Assembly (NCBI GenBank): GCA_016839875.1
Contig: JAEOTK010000381.1
Span: 1 to 11,036, forward strand
DNA: 11,036 nucleotides
Direction: 5' to 3'
Source of the DNA: Candidatus Heimdallarchaeota archaeon
GTDB taxonomy: Archaea > Asgardarchaeota > Heimdallarchaeia > Heimdallarchaeales > Heimdallarchaeaceae
Shown: positions 1 to 8,600 of the stretch, piece by piece
Layout of the letters: each line of letters begins with the position of its first letter
How positions within the stretch are numbered: position 1 is the first letter of the stretch
Translations under genes and position numbers: made by a program
The notes under the pieces: generated by a model
What the model was told of the DNA's origin: nothing
The model's input: the letters and a program-made list of their open reading frames with translations, nothing else
The model's database searches: none

Positions 1-293
1 CCAATCAAGAATATCCTGGAAAAACAGAAGTTATGATTGATTGTCATTGTGTAGGAAATTCAGGTAATAGTGAAGTAGCTACAGGTCCTTCAATAGCTGG
101 ATTTAGACAAGATCGAGCACATCTTGTAATAAAAGCGAACAATCTTTTTGCCTTTGAATTTATGACTTACACACCTAATCCAGATTGGAGGGGAAAGAGA
201 GTACGTTTCAATATTGAAGATAATGCTATTGTGACAAATAAAGGAGTTGAATGGCTCTATCCACCAAACGAAAGAATATTGTTAATTCACTGA
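1..293 (+). CDS. M24-family metallopeptidase (Xaa-Pro aminopeptidase-like), C-terminal fragment
   Basis: This is the 3' end of a gene that begins before the window. The frame is open from base 3, so the ATG at base 33 is almost certainly internal. Numbered from that Met, the 86 residues fit the last part of the pita-bread fold. C-H-C-V-G (His5) sits where M24 enzymes have the metal-binding His, F-E-F (Glu42) matches the next ligand, and the VRFNIED stretch (Glu62) followed by a V-T-x-x-G-V-E-W segment matches the final Glu ligand and the closing strands. The two Asp ligands of the family would lie upstream, outside the window. Known members remove N-terminal residues, often before proline, or split other X-Pro bonds; some are non-peptidase relatives. 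The three visible ligands argue for a metal-binding, active protein. It ends 45 bases from the convergent surface-protein gene, with no clear terminator between them. Confidence 0.72.
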   Translation, partial: NQEYPGKTEVMIDCHCVGNSGNSEVATGPSIAGFRQDRAHLVIKANNLFAFEFMTYTPNPDWRGKRVRFNIEDNAIVTNKGVEWLYPPNERILLIH

Positions 294-338
294 AATTGCA
301 TTGCTAGGAAACGTATGAATCTGTTGGAACCTAAGAGA

Positions 339-2135
339 TTACTTCTTCTTTCTAGAGCTTGTTTTTTTTGGTGGAGTTGTTCTAAGTATTAAAACTATCA
401 CAGTTGTTAGTATTATTTGAAAACCGCCAATAATCCCAGCTAAAGCAAGAATTTCTCCAATTCTAAGGGACTCGAAGAATCCGGGTGATACTTCAGGAGA
501 CAGGATTTCAATAGATTCTACATTTGAGAGAACGCTATCTCCCCATTCGTTTACAGAAACAATAGCATAATAATAAGTTCCGGGTATGTCTATCGAATCA
601 ACATAACTATTAGTTGTGATTGTTGCAAGAGGTGTTAATCCAGAGAGATCAATTATATCTGATGAAGAATTATAGATTTTATATTCATCTGCTCCTATAA
701 CCTCATCCCAATTCAATGATATATTACCTGGGGAGGACGGATTTGGGATTATTGAAGATAGAATAGGTGCTTCTGGAGCTCCAACGAATTTTCTCAAGAA
801 TAAATCAGCATCTGTTCCTGATCCAGGAAGCAAATTATCTGTAGTGTCATACCAACAGAAAATTACATGACCTTCAGAATTAGTTGCAAGCATTGTTGTC
901 CAACTATCATCTGTACTTTCTCTAGATATTAGATTTAAATCAGACCAGATATCAGAATCAAAATCCCAAGTTTTGTAGTAAATATCTCTATCATAGCCTG
1001 AACCGCCGAAACCACCAGCTTGATACCATGCAAGATGAACAGCACCGAATATGTCAACATCAAATGATGGATTATAGGAATGAAAATCTGTTCCCTCTGA
1101 TACCACCATGGTTTCGGTCCATAAACCCAGAAATGGAACCCATTTACTCATAAACACATCAGCATCTGTTCCAGCCCCTAAGTAGTCAGAAAAATCATAC
1201 CAGACGATAAACAAATTTCCATTATCATCACCAACAATTTTCGGAAGTGCTGAACTTGAATCACTATCTCTAGAAATTGGAGTTATTGGTAGCCAATTTT
1301 CAGAGCTTGTATCCAATTTTCTGTAGAAAACATCGTTATCTGTACCTGTTGCAAGAATATCAGAGTCATCGTGCCAGACAATATGGACATCATCTGATAT
1401 ATCAATAAACATATCTGGATAGTAACTTTCACCTGATCCACTTGTTGAGACAACAGTTGGCGTTGACCAAGAATTGTTGGCATAAAATTTACATTTATAG
1501 AAAATATCTCTATCTGCACCTGCAGATAAAATGTCTGACATATCTATCCAAGCAACATGAAGATTGTTTGAACTATCTACTTCTAATGAAGGAGCATAGG
1601 AATGTGCTGAGCTCTCTGATGATACCAATTCAACTGAAGACCAAGTACTGGAAACAGCATCCCACTTTCGATAAAAGACATCTAAATCGCTTCCAGAAGT
1701 TAAGTACTCATGCGCATCATCCCAGACTACATGGACGTTTCCTAATTGATCTACAGCTATATCTGCATTATCAGAATAATCGTTTGAATTAACTGAGATT
1801 ACTTCTGTTGTCGACCATGTTGATGTTGTTTTGGACCATTTTCTATAGAAGATATCTGCTTCTACTCCCGCTCCATCATAATTAGCAAAATCTTTCCAAA
1901 CACAATGAATATTGTCATTATCATCAACCAATAAGTCGTTAGTATAGGAACTAGCATTACTCACACTAGATACAAGTTCTAATGGAGATAAATACCAAGT
2001 TGACCGATCTATGACGTTCAAACAAGGCTGAGATGACATATCTTCGTCCAATGATTTGATACCTATTGTGAATGGAAATGAACATAATAATGATATAACA
2101 ACCAGAGTAAAGAAGAGACTGTTTCTATTTACCAA
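339..2135 (-). CDS. Surface-anchored seven-bladed beta-propeller protein with FN3-like domain
   Basis: 598 residues. Residues about 6-25 form a signal peptide. Seven repeats run from about 45 to 450, each with a W-S strand, a D-x-x-x-N-x-H-x-x-W strand and an acidic A-G-x-D-x-D-x-F-Y-x-K-W segment. An FN3-like domain spans about 453-545. One membrane helix (about 560-584) precedes a Lys/Arg-rich tail. The predicted topology is exterior ectodomain with cytoplasmic C-terminus. The repeats resemble BNR/sialidase-type propellers, but no catalytic sialidase residues are evident, so a binding or adhesion role is more likely than an enzymatic one; this is inference. No ATG precedes the signal peptide. 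The frame is closed by a stop at 2169-2171, and the best start is TTG at 2135-2133, with GGTGGT just upstream as a weak Shine-Dalgarno match. It is divergent from the DJ-1/PfpI gene. The permease encoded by 5692-9903 has similar motifs in its ectodomain. Confidence 0.85.
   Translation of the reverse strand: MVNRNSLFFTLVVISLLCSFPFTIGIKSLDEDMSSQPCLNVIDRSTWYLSPLELVSSVSNASSYTNDLLVDDNDNIHCVWKDFANYDGAGVEADIFYRKWSKTTSTWSTTEVISVNSNDYSDNADIAVDQLGNVHVVWDDAHEYLTSGSDLDVFYRKWDAVSSTWSSVELVSSESSAHSYAPSLEVDSSNNLHVAWIDMSDILSAGADRDIFYKCKFYANNSWSTPTVVSTSGSGESYYPDMFIDISDDVHIVWHDDSDILATGTDNDVFYRKLDTSSENWLPITPISRDSDSSSALPKIVGDDNGNLFIVWYDFSDYLGAGTDADVFMSKWVPFLGLWTETMVVSEGTDFHSYNPSFDVDIFGAVHLAWYQAGGFGGSGYDRDIYYKTWDFDSDIWSDLNLISRESTDDSWTTMLATNSEGHVIFCWYDTTDNLLPGSGTDADLFLRKFVGAPEAPILSSIIPNPSSPGNISLNWDEVIGADEYKIYNSSSDIIDLSGLTPLATITTNSYVDSIDIPGTYYYAIVSVNEWGDSVLSNVESIEILSPEVSPGFFESLRIGEILALAGIIGGFQIILTTVIVLILRTTPPKKTSSRKKK
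786..2003 (-). repeat. Seven in-frame propeller repeats, 58-codon (174-base) period
   Basis: These are protein repeats within the surface-protein gene. The key Trp of the N-x-H-x-x-W strand falls at residues 80, 138, 196, 254, 312, 370 and 428, exactly 58 apart each time. The Trp of the preceding W-S strand falls 31 residues before it in repeats 2-7 and 33 before it in repeat 1. The last repeat has a two-residue insertion in its acidic loop and is followed by no further W-S strand. The N-terminal W-S strand (Trp47) is therefore placed to close the ring. The copies have diverged in sequence, so this is not a recent tandem DNA duplication. Confidence 0.85.
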
Positions 2136-2189
2136 AATACCACCAAAACTAGGTGTACTTCTCTTTCCCTAAAAGTATTCTCCATAAAT

Positions 2190-2244
2190 CTGAGCTAATT
2201 TCAAACAATGTGTTTTACCCAACTAATTTCTAACTGAGCTAATT
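2190..2244. repeat. 11-base direct repeat CTGAGCTAATT in divergent promoter region
   Basis: CTGAGCTAATT occurs at 2190-2200 and again, identically, at 2234-2244. The copies are 44 bases apart start to start, about four helical turns, and lie between the divergent propeller-protein and DJ-1/PfpI genes. Two exact 11-base copies in under 200 bases are unlikely by chance even in AT-rich DNA. A regulator binding on one face of the helix would explain them, but no regulator is encoded in the window. A separate perfect 10-base palindrome, AATTCGAATT, lies at 2270-2279. Confidence 0.45.
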
Positions 2245-2290
2245 CTATACGCAGAATTTCATTTTTTTGAATTCGAATTTTTTAAGAATC

Positions 2291-2299
2291 TATTATAAG
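2291..2299 (+). promoter_or_regulatory. TATA-like box for the DJ-1/PfpI gene
   Basis: TATTATAAG is centred about 39 bases before the ATG at 2334. With archaeal spacing, transcription would begin near 2320 and leave a leader of about 13 bases. That leader holds no good Shine-Dalgarno match (GCGGGTTAAAG). An AT-rich stretch with the palindrome AATTCGAATT lies directly upstream. Confidence 0.45.
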
Positions 2300-2333
2300 T
2301 GTTCATACTACGCTTTTTAGTGCGGGTTAAAGA

Positions 2334-3113
2334 ATGAAACAAGTAAAACACCATTTTTTTACATATCTAATATTCCTGATTCTAATTTCTAGTCTAGTAA
2401 TTCCACTTTCCGTTAGTGCAAAAAGGAATGTTAAAGTGTTATCACTAGTTACTACAGGTTTTGGAGAGTCTTATTATATTAACAAAGATATAATGGAATC
2501 TTTTGGTTGGGAGTTTTATACTGCGGGTCCAGCTCCTAGTGTACCAGCATGTACAAATAGACCACTAGATCCTGCAACAACTGACTATATTACATCGCAA
2601 ATTACTGATCAAGAAATTCTTGATTTTGATTGTATCTTCGTTCCAAGTGGTGGGCATTGGTTATCACTTTCACTTTACCAAGCAGCTACTGATTTGATTG
2701 AATATGCCTACTTCAATGGTGCTGTAGTTTCAGCAATCTGTACAGGAATAGCTGTCTTAGCCAGATCTGGAGATGTTCTCAATGGAACTGAAGTCGTAAG
2801 TCACCCTAATGTCTTTTCTTCTGTGCTAGATGCTGGAGGTATTCTGCAATATACTTCTGTACATGCTCATAAAAACGTTGTAACTGGTGGATCAGGTGGA
2901 GGACCTAGTGTTGGTGCTCAAGGCGCTCCAAATGAAGAATTTTGTGAATTACTTAAAGAAGTTGTTGAAGAAAATATTGCACCTTCACATATACTAGCTA
3001 AGATAATTTCACCTATAGTTGGTCTAATAATAGTCGCAAGTGGAATTGTATTCCTAATAAAAAGAAAGCCTAGAATACGAAAAACAAAACCTTCCCTAAG
3101 AAATATTCAGTAG
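2334..3113 (+). CDS. Extracellular, membrane-anchored DJ-1/PfpI-family protein
   Basis: 259 residues. A signal peptide covers about 1-29 (basic M-K-Q-V-K-H-H, hydrophobic core, S-V-S-A). A DJ-1/PfpI (class I glutamine-amidotransferase-like) domain spans about 32-215. A membrane helix lies at about 220-242, followed by a strongly basic tail. In the domain, the F-V-P-S-G-G-H-W loop (102-109) and the nucleophile elbow A-I-C-T-G (134-138, Cys136) are clear. Glu45, in the first loop, is a candidate for the conserved acidic residue that tunes the Cys. V-T-G-G-S-G-G-G (183-190) matches the late glycine-rich strand. Family members include proteases, glyoxalase- or deglycase-like enzymes, chaperones and isonitrile hydratases, so the reaction cannot be named. 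Most relatives are cytosolic, which makes the exported and anchored form unusual. Its topology mirrors that of the divergent propeller protein. Confidence 0.85.
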   Translation: MKQVKHHFFTYLIFLILISSLVIPLSVSAKRNVKVLSLVTTGFGESYYINKDIMESFGWEFYTAGPAPSVPACTNRPLDPATTDYITSQITDQEILDFDCIFVPSGGHWLSLSLYQAATDLIEYAYFNGAVVSAICTGIAVLARSGDVLNGTEVVSHPNVFSSVLDAGGILQYTSVHAHKNVVTGGSGGGPSVGAQGAPNEEFCELLKEVVEENIAPSHILAKIISPIVGLIIVASGIVFLIKRKPRIRKTKPSLRNIQ

Positions 3114-3128
3114 TATGATTACACAAAA

Positions 3129-3137
3129 TTATTAAAT
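3129..3137 (+). promoter_or_regulatory. TATA-like box for the HAD gene
   Basis: TTATTAAAT is centred 27 bases before the ATG at 3160, the spacing expected for a leaderless archaeal transcript starting at the ATG. A second AT-rich run, TATACATATA (3151-3160), overlaps the start itself. It could only act as a TATA box if translation began further downstream. Confidence 0.45.
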
Positions 3138-3159
3138 CCTCCACTTTCGTTATACATAT

Positions 3160-3906
3160 ATGGTTTCAATTTTATGTGGAGGAAGAAAATTCAAGGATAT
3201 CGAATTGATAGGATTCGACAAGGATGGGACTTTGCTAGATATATCAATGTATGTACCAGTAATGCAAAAACGAGCTGAAATTCTTGTTGAAAAATATGAT
3301 CTTCCAAGTGAAGCATATAATGAAATTCTTGAATTAATGGGTGTGGATCCTGAAAATAACACCATTATAAAAGGAGGTCCCATTCATGTTCAAAGAGTTG
3401 AGAATATTAAACATACAAGAGAATATCTTAGGAAGTATTCGGTAGCCTTATCTGTTGGGGAAATGTCAGAAATCTTCAATCAAGTTGATGACCAAGTTGA
3501 TTTCTCAGATTATATCAAACCCTTTCAAGGAGTAAAAGAACTACTGGAAGAGTTAGATAAAACTGATGTGAAAATTGTTCTTTTCACTTTAGACAGCACA
3601 GAACCAGCTGAAAAACATCTTACTAGCGCTAAAATCAAAGATTATTTTGACATGATTCTTGGACTTGATGTAGATTCTCCATATCAACCAAAACCTGCTC
3701 CGGATATGCTACAATACGCATGTAAGCTTCTTGAAGTTGACATCACCAAAACAATCGTTATTGGTGATGATGACAAAGATATGTTAATGGGGAAGAATGC
3801 TGGGAACGTTTCAACTATAGGTGTTCTTTCAGGAAAATGCAATGAAAAAGAATTGAAGAATGCTGATGTTATTGTTCAATCTGTTGCAGATATTAAAGTT
3901 AAATGA
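3160..3906 (+). CDS. HAD-superfamily phosphatase (phosphoglycolate phosphatase-like)
   Basis: 248 residues with all four HAD motifs: motif I F-D-K-D-G-T (19-24; nucleophile Asp20, acid/base Asp22), motif II Thr143 in L-F-T-L-D-S-T, motif III Lys178 in Q-P-K-P-A-P, and motif IV I-G-D-D-D-K-D (201-207). A helical cap of the C1 type lies between motif I and motif II, roughly residues 28-118. The architecture fits a small-molecule phosphomonoesterase of the Gph/PGP type; the substrate cannot be read from sequence. There is no signal peptide, so it is cytosolic, unlike most of its neighbours. The ATG at 3160 gives about 14 residues before the first core strand and fits a leaderless start 27 bases after a TATA box. 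GGAGG at 3178-3182 lies inside the frame and has no usable in-frame ATG or GTG at normal spacing. The gene ends 19 bases from the convergent ABC ATPase gene and probably has no functional link to it. Confidence 0.88.
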   Translation: MVSILCGGRKFKDIELIGFDKDGTLLDISMYVPVMQKRAEILVEKYDLPSEAYNEILELMGVDPENNTIIKGGPIHVQRVENIKHTREYLRKYSVALSVGEMSEIFNQVDDQVDFSDYIKPFQGVKELLEELDKTDVKIVLFTLDSTEPAEKHLTSAKIKDYFDMILGLDVDSPYQPKPAPDMLQYACKLLEVDITKTIVIGDDDKDMLMGKNAGNVSTIGVLSGKCNEKELKNADVIVQSVADIKVK

Positions 3907-3925
3907 TCTTCAGCAGTTTTCATAT

Positions 3926-5686
3926 TTATTCGATTTCTATATCTAGATAATCTTCAATAATACCTTTGAGTTTGTCTTTAGTTACTCTAACATCATCAAT
4001 GATTACACCATCTTCTAGTTTGATTAATCGAAAACCTGGTCTAACCAGAGAAAGATCATGAGTACTCATAACTATAGTAGTACCATACCTTCGAGCAGTT
4101 TCCATTAGAAGAGTAACAATGTTTCTAGCAAGTCTGGAATCAAGATTAGCAGAAGGTTCATCCGCAAGAATAATGGGAGCTTTTCTTGCTAGTGCAACAG
4201 CTAGTGCAGCTCGTTGTCTCTCCCCTGCACTCAGTTCAACTGCATATTGGTCGATTCTATGATTAATCTCAACATCATCTGCAATGATTGATATGTCACC
4301 ATTTGAAAGGTCAATTTCCTTTCTGCTGTTAAAGATGAGAGGAATAACCATGTTCTCATTAACTGTATATTGATCAAAGAGGTTGTTCACTTGACTGATC
4401 ATCGCTATTTCATGGAATCGAAAATCTGCTATGCTTTTTGCATCCTCGTTTACTATATCGAAGTTCTTTATCTCTATATCTCCTGAATCAGGATTCTCAA
4501 CTCCAGATACTACATTCATTAATGTGGTTTTTCCAGCTCCGCTTTTTCCAGAAATAACAACAAAATCACCCTCTTCTACATCAAAGGATATACTCTTCAA
4601 AACATCATTTTGCATTCTGCCAGCTGGGAAGGATTTACAGAGATCCTTTACTTTTATTATCTTCTTTTTACCTTTAGGAGCTTGAAACTCCTCTTCTAGA
4701 ATTGGTTGAATCTCACTGAATGATATCTTCTTTCCTTTTGAGAGATTGTTAACATGTTCTTCGAAGTCAAAATCATCTTCACCTTTTAGTATATCGTATA
4801 TTTCCTCTCTTGTAATTTCGTCTGGATTAAATAGCATAGAAAATCTCTTTGAGGGATGAATGTCAAATTCAACCATATGTTTGAAGTTATTTGCAACATA
4901 TAATTCATCAGGTAATCTAACAAACTGCGAACTGTCTATAACAGATTGTAAGGTTGATTCTTGAGGTCGTAATATGAATTCTAGTTCACTTCTGTCTAAA
5001 TCTGTGTTGACTCCAACAAGTCTTCCATCCCTAATAATATAGCTCTTTTTGAAGGCGTTCCTAAATCTCAAATCATGTGTGACTACAAGAATTGTTGTTC
5101 CATAATCCTTATTCAAATCACGGAAAGTTTCAATGATATCGTTGGTGTTAGCAGTATCAAGTTGCCCTGTTGGTTCATCTGCTAGTAATAGTGATGGTTT
5201 CTTTGCTAATGCTACTCCTATACTTGCCCTAACAGCTTCTCCTCCAGACACTTTAGTTACTGGATTTGACCTTATTTTTTCTAAATTGAGCATTTTCAGT
5301 AATTCGTTTACTTCTTTCTTTGCTTGTTCTTTTGGAACATATCTCATTTTCATTGGTAGCATGATATTCTTTTCAAGAGTTAATTGCGACAATAGATTTT
5401 GATTGACAAACTGGTTTACTATCCCCATTCTCCCATATCTGAAATCTCTCATTTGTCTTTCTGCTAATCCCGCAATATTCACGTTATCTATGTAGATTGT
5501 TCCACCACTCGGTTTCTCTGTTCCAGACAATATTTTGATAAGTGTGCTTTTTCCTGCTCCAGAAGGACCAATTATACTCGCTACTTCTCCTTCTTTTATG
5601 TAAAGGTCCAGCCCTCTAAGAGCTGATACTTTCACGTCTGTTATTGGATCCCAATACACTTTAATGAGGTCTTTGCATATTATCAT
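3926..5686 (-). CDS. Double ABC ATPase (two fused MacB/LolD-type nucleotide-binding domains)
   Basis: 586 residues from the ATG at 5686. Domain 1 (about 1-230) has Walker A G-P-S-G-A-G-K-S-T (40-48), Q-loop Gln92, signature V-S-G-G-E (146-150), Walker B with Glu171 and H-loop His204. Domain 2 (about 343-570) has Walker A G-K-S-G-A-G-K-T-T (380-388), Q-loop Gln432, signature L-S-A-G-E (485-489), Walker B with Glu510 and H-loop His543. Both sites look able to hydrolyse ATP. An acidic linker of about 105 residues (232-337) of no family I recognise joins them. There is no membrane segment, so it acts at the inner face of the membrane, driving the permease encoded just upstream. The frame also allows a GTG at 5695 that overlaps the upstream stop. 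The ATG is preferred because GGAGTGAT lies eight bases before it. The LolD/MacB-like sequence fits the FtsX-type partner. The transported or extruded substrate is unknown. Confidence 0.92.
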   Translation of the reverse strand: MIICKDLIKVYWDPITDVKVSALRGLDLYIKEGEVASIIGPSGAGKSTLIKILSGTEKPSGGTIYIDNVNIAGLAERQMRDFRYGRMGIVNQFVNQNLLSQLTLEKNIMLPMKMRYVPKEQAKKEVNELLKMLNLEKIRSNPVTKVSGGEAVRASIGVALAKKPSLLLADEPTGQLDTANTNDIIETFRDLNKDYGTTILVVTHDLRFRNAFKKSYIIRDGRLVGVNTDLDRSELEFILRPQESTLQSVIDSSQFVRLPDELYVANNFKHMVEFDIHPSKRFSMLFNPDEITREEIYDILKGEDDFDFEEHVNNLSKGKKISFSEIQPILEEEFQAPKGKKKIIKVKDLCKSFPAGRMQNDVLKSISFDVEEGDFVVISGKSGAGKTTLMNVVSGVENPDSGDIEIKNFDIVNEDAKSIADFRFHEIAMISQVNNLFDQYTVNENMVIPLIFNSRKEIDLSNGDISIIADDVEINHRIDQYAVELSAGERQRAALAVALARKAPIILADEPSANLDSRLARNIVTLLMETARRYGTTIVMSTHDLSLVRPGFRLIKLEDGVIIDDVRVTKDKLKGIIEDYLDIEIE

Positions 5687-5690
5687 TTTT

Positions 5691-5698
5691 ATCACTCC
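5691..5698 (-). promoter_or_regulatory. Shine-Dalgarno site of the ABC ATPase, overlapping the permease stop codon
   Basis: Read on the minus strand, GGAGTGAT spans the last sense codon and TGA stop of the permease. It leaves eight bases between GGAG and the ATG at 5686. The arrangement predicts translational coupling of permease and ATPase and decides the start in favour of ATG over the GTG at 5695. Confidence 0.6.
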
Positions 5699-8600
5699 AT
5701 CATTGTTGGTGCATACTTCTGGAATTCTCTTCTCAGGAAATAGCTTATACTTAGGTATACCAGAGCTGGTACTCCCACGAACAGTAGCACTAGTAACACT
5801 ATAGGATACTTTACTACTACTGGATAAGGAACTGCTCCATAGCTTAATTGCAATATTGTTGGATACATTACTGAGAATCCGACTGCTGATCCTATTATCA
5901 ACGTAGGAAGAATAGCTGCTAGCATCGTTTGTATTGATGACATATTAATAATGGTTCCAACATTTATTCCCATCTTTTTCATTATGTCATGTTTTATTAC
6001 TCTCTTCTCTAGGATTTTAATTGCTGTTGTAAAGCTGGAAAACAATAAAACTGCAATTGATACAAAGAGAGAAAGTATCATCTCTATTATGAAAACATTA
6101 TAGAGCGGTGTTTTTAGACTATCTTTTATATCATTATAATCATTTGCTAGTTGAGTACCTGCTGCATCAAAAATCACTTGTTTTACTCTAGCTACAGCAT
6201 TTGGATTTTTCAATCTGATGAGTAAATCATCCTGCATCTTGAAAGCGTATTGGCCTGTTGCTACAAGATTGTTATAGTGGTCTGAGGTTATTACTATTGT
6301 ACTTCCTCCTTCATCATAGTCCTGTAGTAAATAGTAAATTGGAAATAAGTCGAAACCTGCAATTATCTCAAGATCGTGAGTGGAATTACTAATGTATAGG
6401 TTATCTCCAACATCTATGTGGAATTCTTCCATCATTGGTTTTGACATTAGTGCTGAAGTTGAAGACAAGGAAGCAACTTGTGACCAAGAGAAATCTGTGA
6501 CATCATCTGAAGGTTTCACAACCGTATCAATGAAATCAGTTTGATTAATCACCACCATCCGGACAGGCATTGTTACCGTAGATATACCCCATCTTAGGAT
6601 AATGATCATCGTATATACTTTGACATTTGTTACACTACTAACTTCTTCCAGTGCTTTTATCTCATTCATTGAAATACCTTCAACATTGTTCCAATTCTGA
6701 ATTCTTAGATCAGATCCATTAACGAAATAAGCTTGCTCAGTTAGAGTAGTTTCCTTGGAATAAGGTACTACCATAACAGGTAGGAGGATCATTATTATTA
6801 GTAGGAAAATTAAAGTGATATTTTCAAAATATCTGATGTCTTTGCTTATCTCTGCAAACATAAAATTAGCTTTTCTTTTTCTTGATTTCCACACGATATA
6901 ACCTATGCCTTTCCACATTGCGCTTAGAATCTTTACTACTAAAGGTAATCCCCCTAGTAAAGTAAAAATTGCACCTGCAATAGTTAAGAGGAGATAGGTT
7001 GTGAAATTACTTATGCTAGATTCATAGTATGCTACGAAGGCTTCGTTATAGAAATAGAAGAATAAACCTAATCCAAGCATTAGGAAGAATAAATCTCTCC
7101 ATGAAATAAAAGTGAGAATCTTTTTGATCGTACTAGGAGCCTTTTCAATTTTTCTCTTTCTAGTAACGATAATAATTATTCTAGGTATCGAGATCACGAA
7201 TAGAACTAATGCAACAACAAACATTGCAAATAAAATATTCCCTAACACCAATTCAGCATCTGGATTATCAAAACTAATGAAACCATTAATCTTTATTAAA
7301 GGTCCTGCCGTTAATGCAGCAAAACCATAACTTGCTACACACGCTACTAGAATTTCAATTAATCTCGTACTCAAGTAGATAGATGTTATCCTCATATTGG
7401 AAAGTCCTCTGCTTCGTAGAATCTCTATTTCTTTTTCGTAGCTTGAGGAAAACAATTCTGAAGATTCAAATACCATATATATTGACAGAAGAATTGCGGG
7501 TATTGCAAAGATTAGAAGTCTTGCCATGTTATTGAGATAGTAAGTATTAAAATTACTGAAGAAAGATTCCATTTCATTAGTAACTTTTACTGCTGCGGTC
7601 TCATCAAATGTTAGGGAAAACACCTTACTCCTGAATGTAGTTGATAGTTCATTTACAATCGATGTTCTTTCATCTATACTAAATTCACTGAAACTTGTAT
7701 CCAACTGAAAATAACCATAAACCTTTGGTAAATTAACTCTTGTAGCATTATTAAAGATATCAAAGAAGAATGATTGTTTAGTCAGAATATGTGTAGTCTT
7801 GTAAACTAGATAGAGATCATCAGAAAGGCCAAGAGTATTAGTAATTCGATCAGTTCTTGTTGTTTGAGTCGTTGGGAAGAATCCTACCACTTTAAGAGGG
7901 ACATAGTATTCTGAATCAGGTGTTCCTGAGATACTATTTGATGCAACCACAGTCAAAGTATCATTTAATGATATTTCAAGTGTGTTAGCGATAGGTTGGG
8001 AAAGACAGATTTCATCTGCAGCTTGAGGTACTCTCCCTTCAGTTAACACCACTTCAAAGAAAGGATCCGAGTTATCAGGTAAAGCCGTTATGTGTTGAAA
8101 ATTATATGTGGTATTTTTGTTTGATAGGATACTCGCAGAAACATAATAACATGATTCAATTCCTTCTATATACTTGTTAAAAGTTGTACCTTGAAATAAA
8201 TCAAGTACTTCTTGTTTTGCTAAACTTGCATAATCTGAGGACAGATTGAGAGGGTTCCCAGTTGAAGCAATAAAAGATGTTTCAACTGTAGCAGACATAA
8301 TTCCGTCGTTTCCTAGTGAGAAGGATCTTTCATAGGCTTTGATCATTGTTGGTTCTTCTGATTGTGCAATTATGATAGCTGAACTAAGTAGATAACCAGT
8401 GATAATAAAGCCTGCTAAAGTAAGTAGTGATCGTTTTTTGTTAGAGAACCAGATTGTAAAAATGGTACTTACAGCATTAGAGAAGAATCTCCCTATGTTG
8501 ACAAATATCAGAGCGAATCTGTTGTATTCTCCTACAGATTTGTCAGTCAAGAAATTCTTGATAGATTCACCTTTGAATTTCCAAGTTAAGAAAATTAGAA

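Noticed and set aside
339..485. P-G-F near the C-terminus of the propeller protein (residues 551-553), considered as a PGF-CTERM archaeosortase signal.
   Set aside because: The motif is separated from the hydrophobic helix by about seven residues including charged ones, and the basic tail is long; an ordinary membrane anchor fits better.
1283..1519. 78-codon open frame on the minus strand, in another frame within the propeller gene.
   Set aside because: It is contained in the real gene and has low-complexity content with no recognisable domain.
1442..1792. 116-codon open frame on the plus strand, opposite the propeller gene.
   Set aside because: It lies wholly antisense to a well-supported repeat protein, has no domain or start signal, and its openness comes from the repeated composition of the other strand.
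2076..2135. Cys18 in the signal peptide of the propeller protein, considered as a lipobox.
   Set aside because: The residues before it (S-L-L) do not fit the small residue needed at position -1, and a C-terminal helix already anchors the protein.
2166..2192. Possible TATA box for the propeller gene (minus-strand ACTTTTAG or TTTATGG).
   Set aside because: Neither is a good match and the spacings to the TTG start are about 38 and 52 bases, so no promoter is claimed.
3150..3383. 77-codon minus-strand open frame opposite the start of the HAD gene.
   Set aside because: It covers the antisense of HAD motif I and has no independent support.
3907..3925. T-rich sequence between the convergent HAD and ATPase genes, considered as a terminator.
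   Set aside because: The T runs are only three to four long and no hairpin is seen; ordinary AT richness explains it.
4431..5402. Plus-strand open frames of 84 and 89 codons (4431-4685, 5133-5402) opposite the ATPase.
   Set aside because: Both are antisense to the highly conserved Walker, signature and linker regions and are shadows of them.
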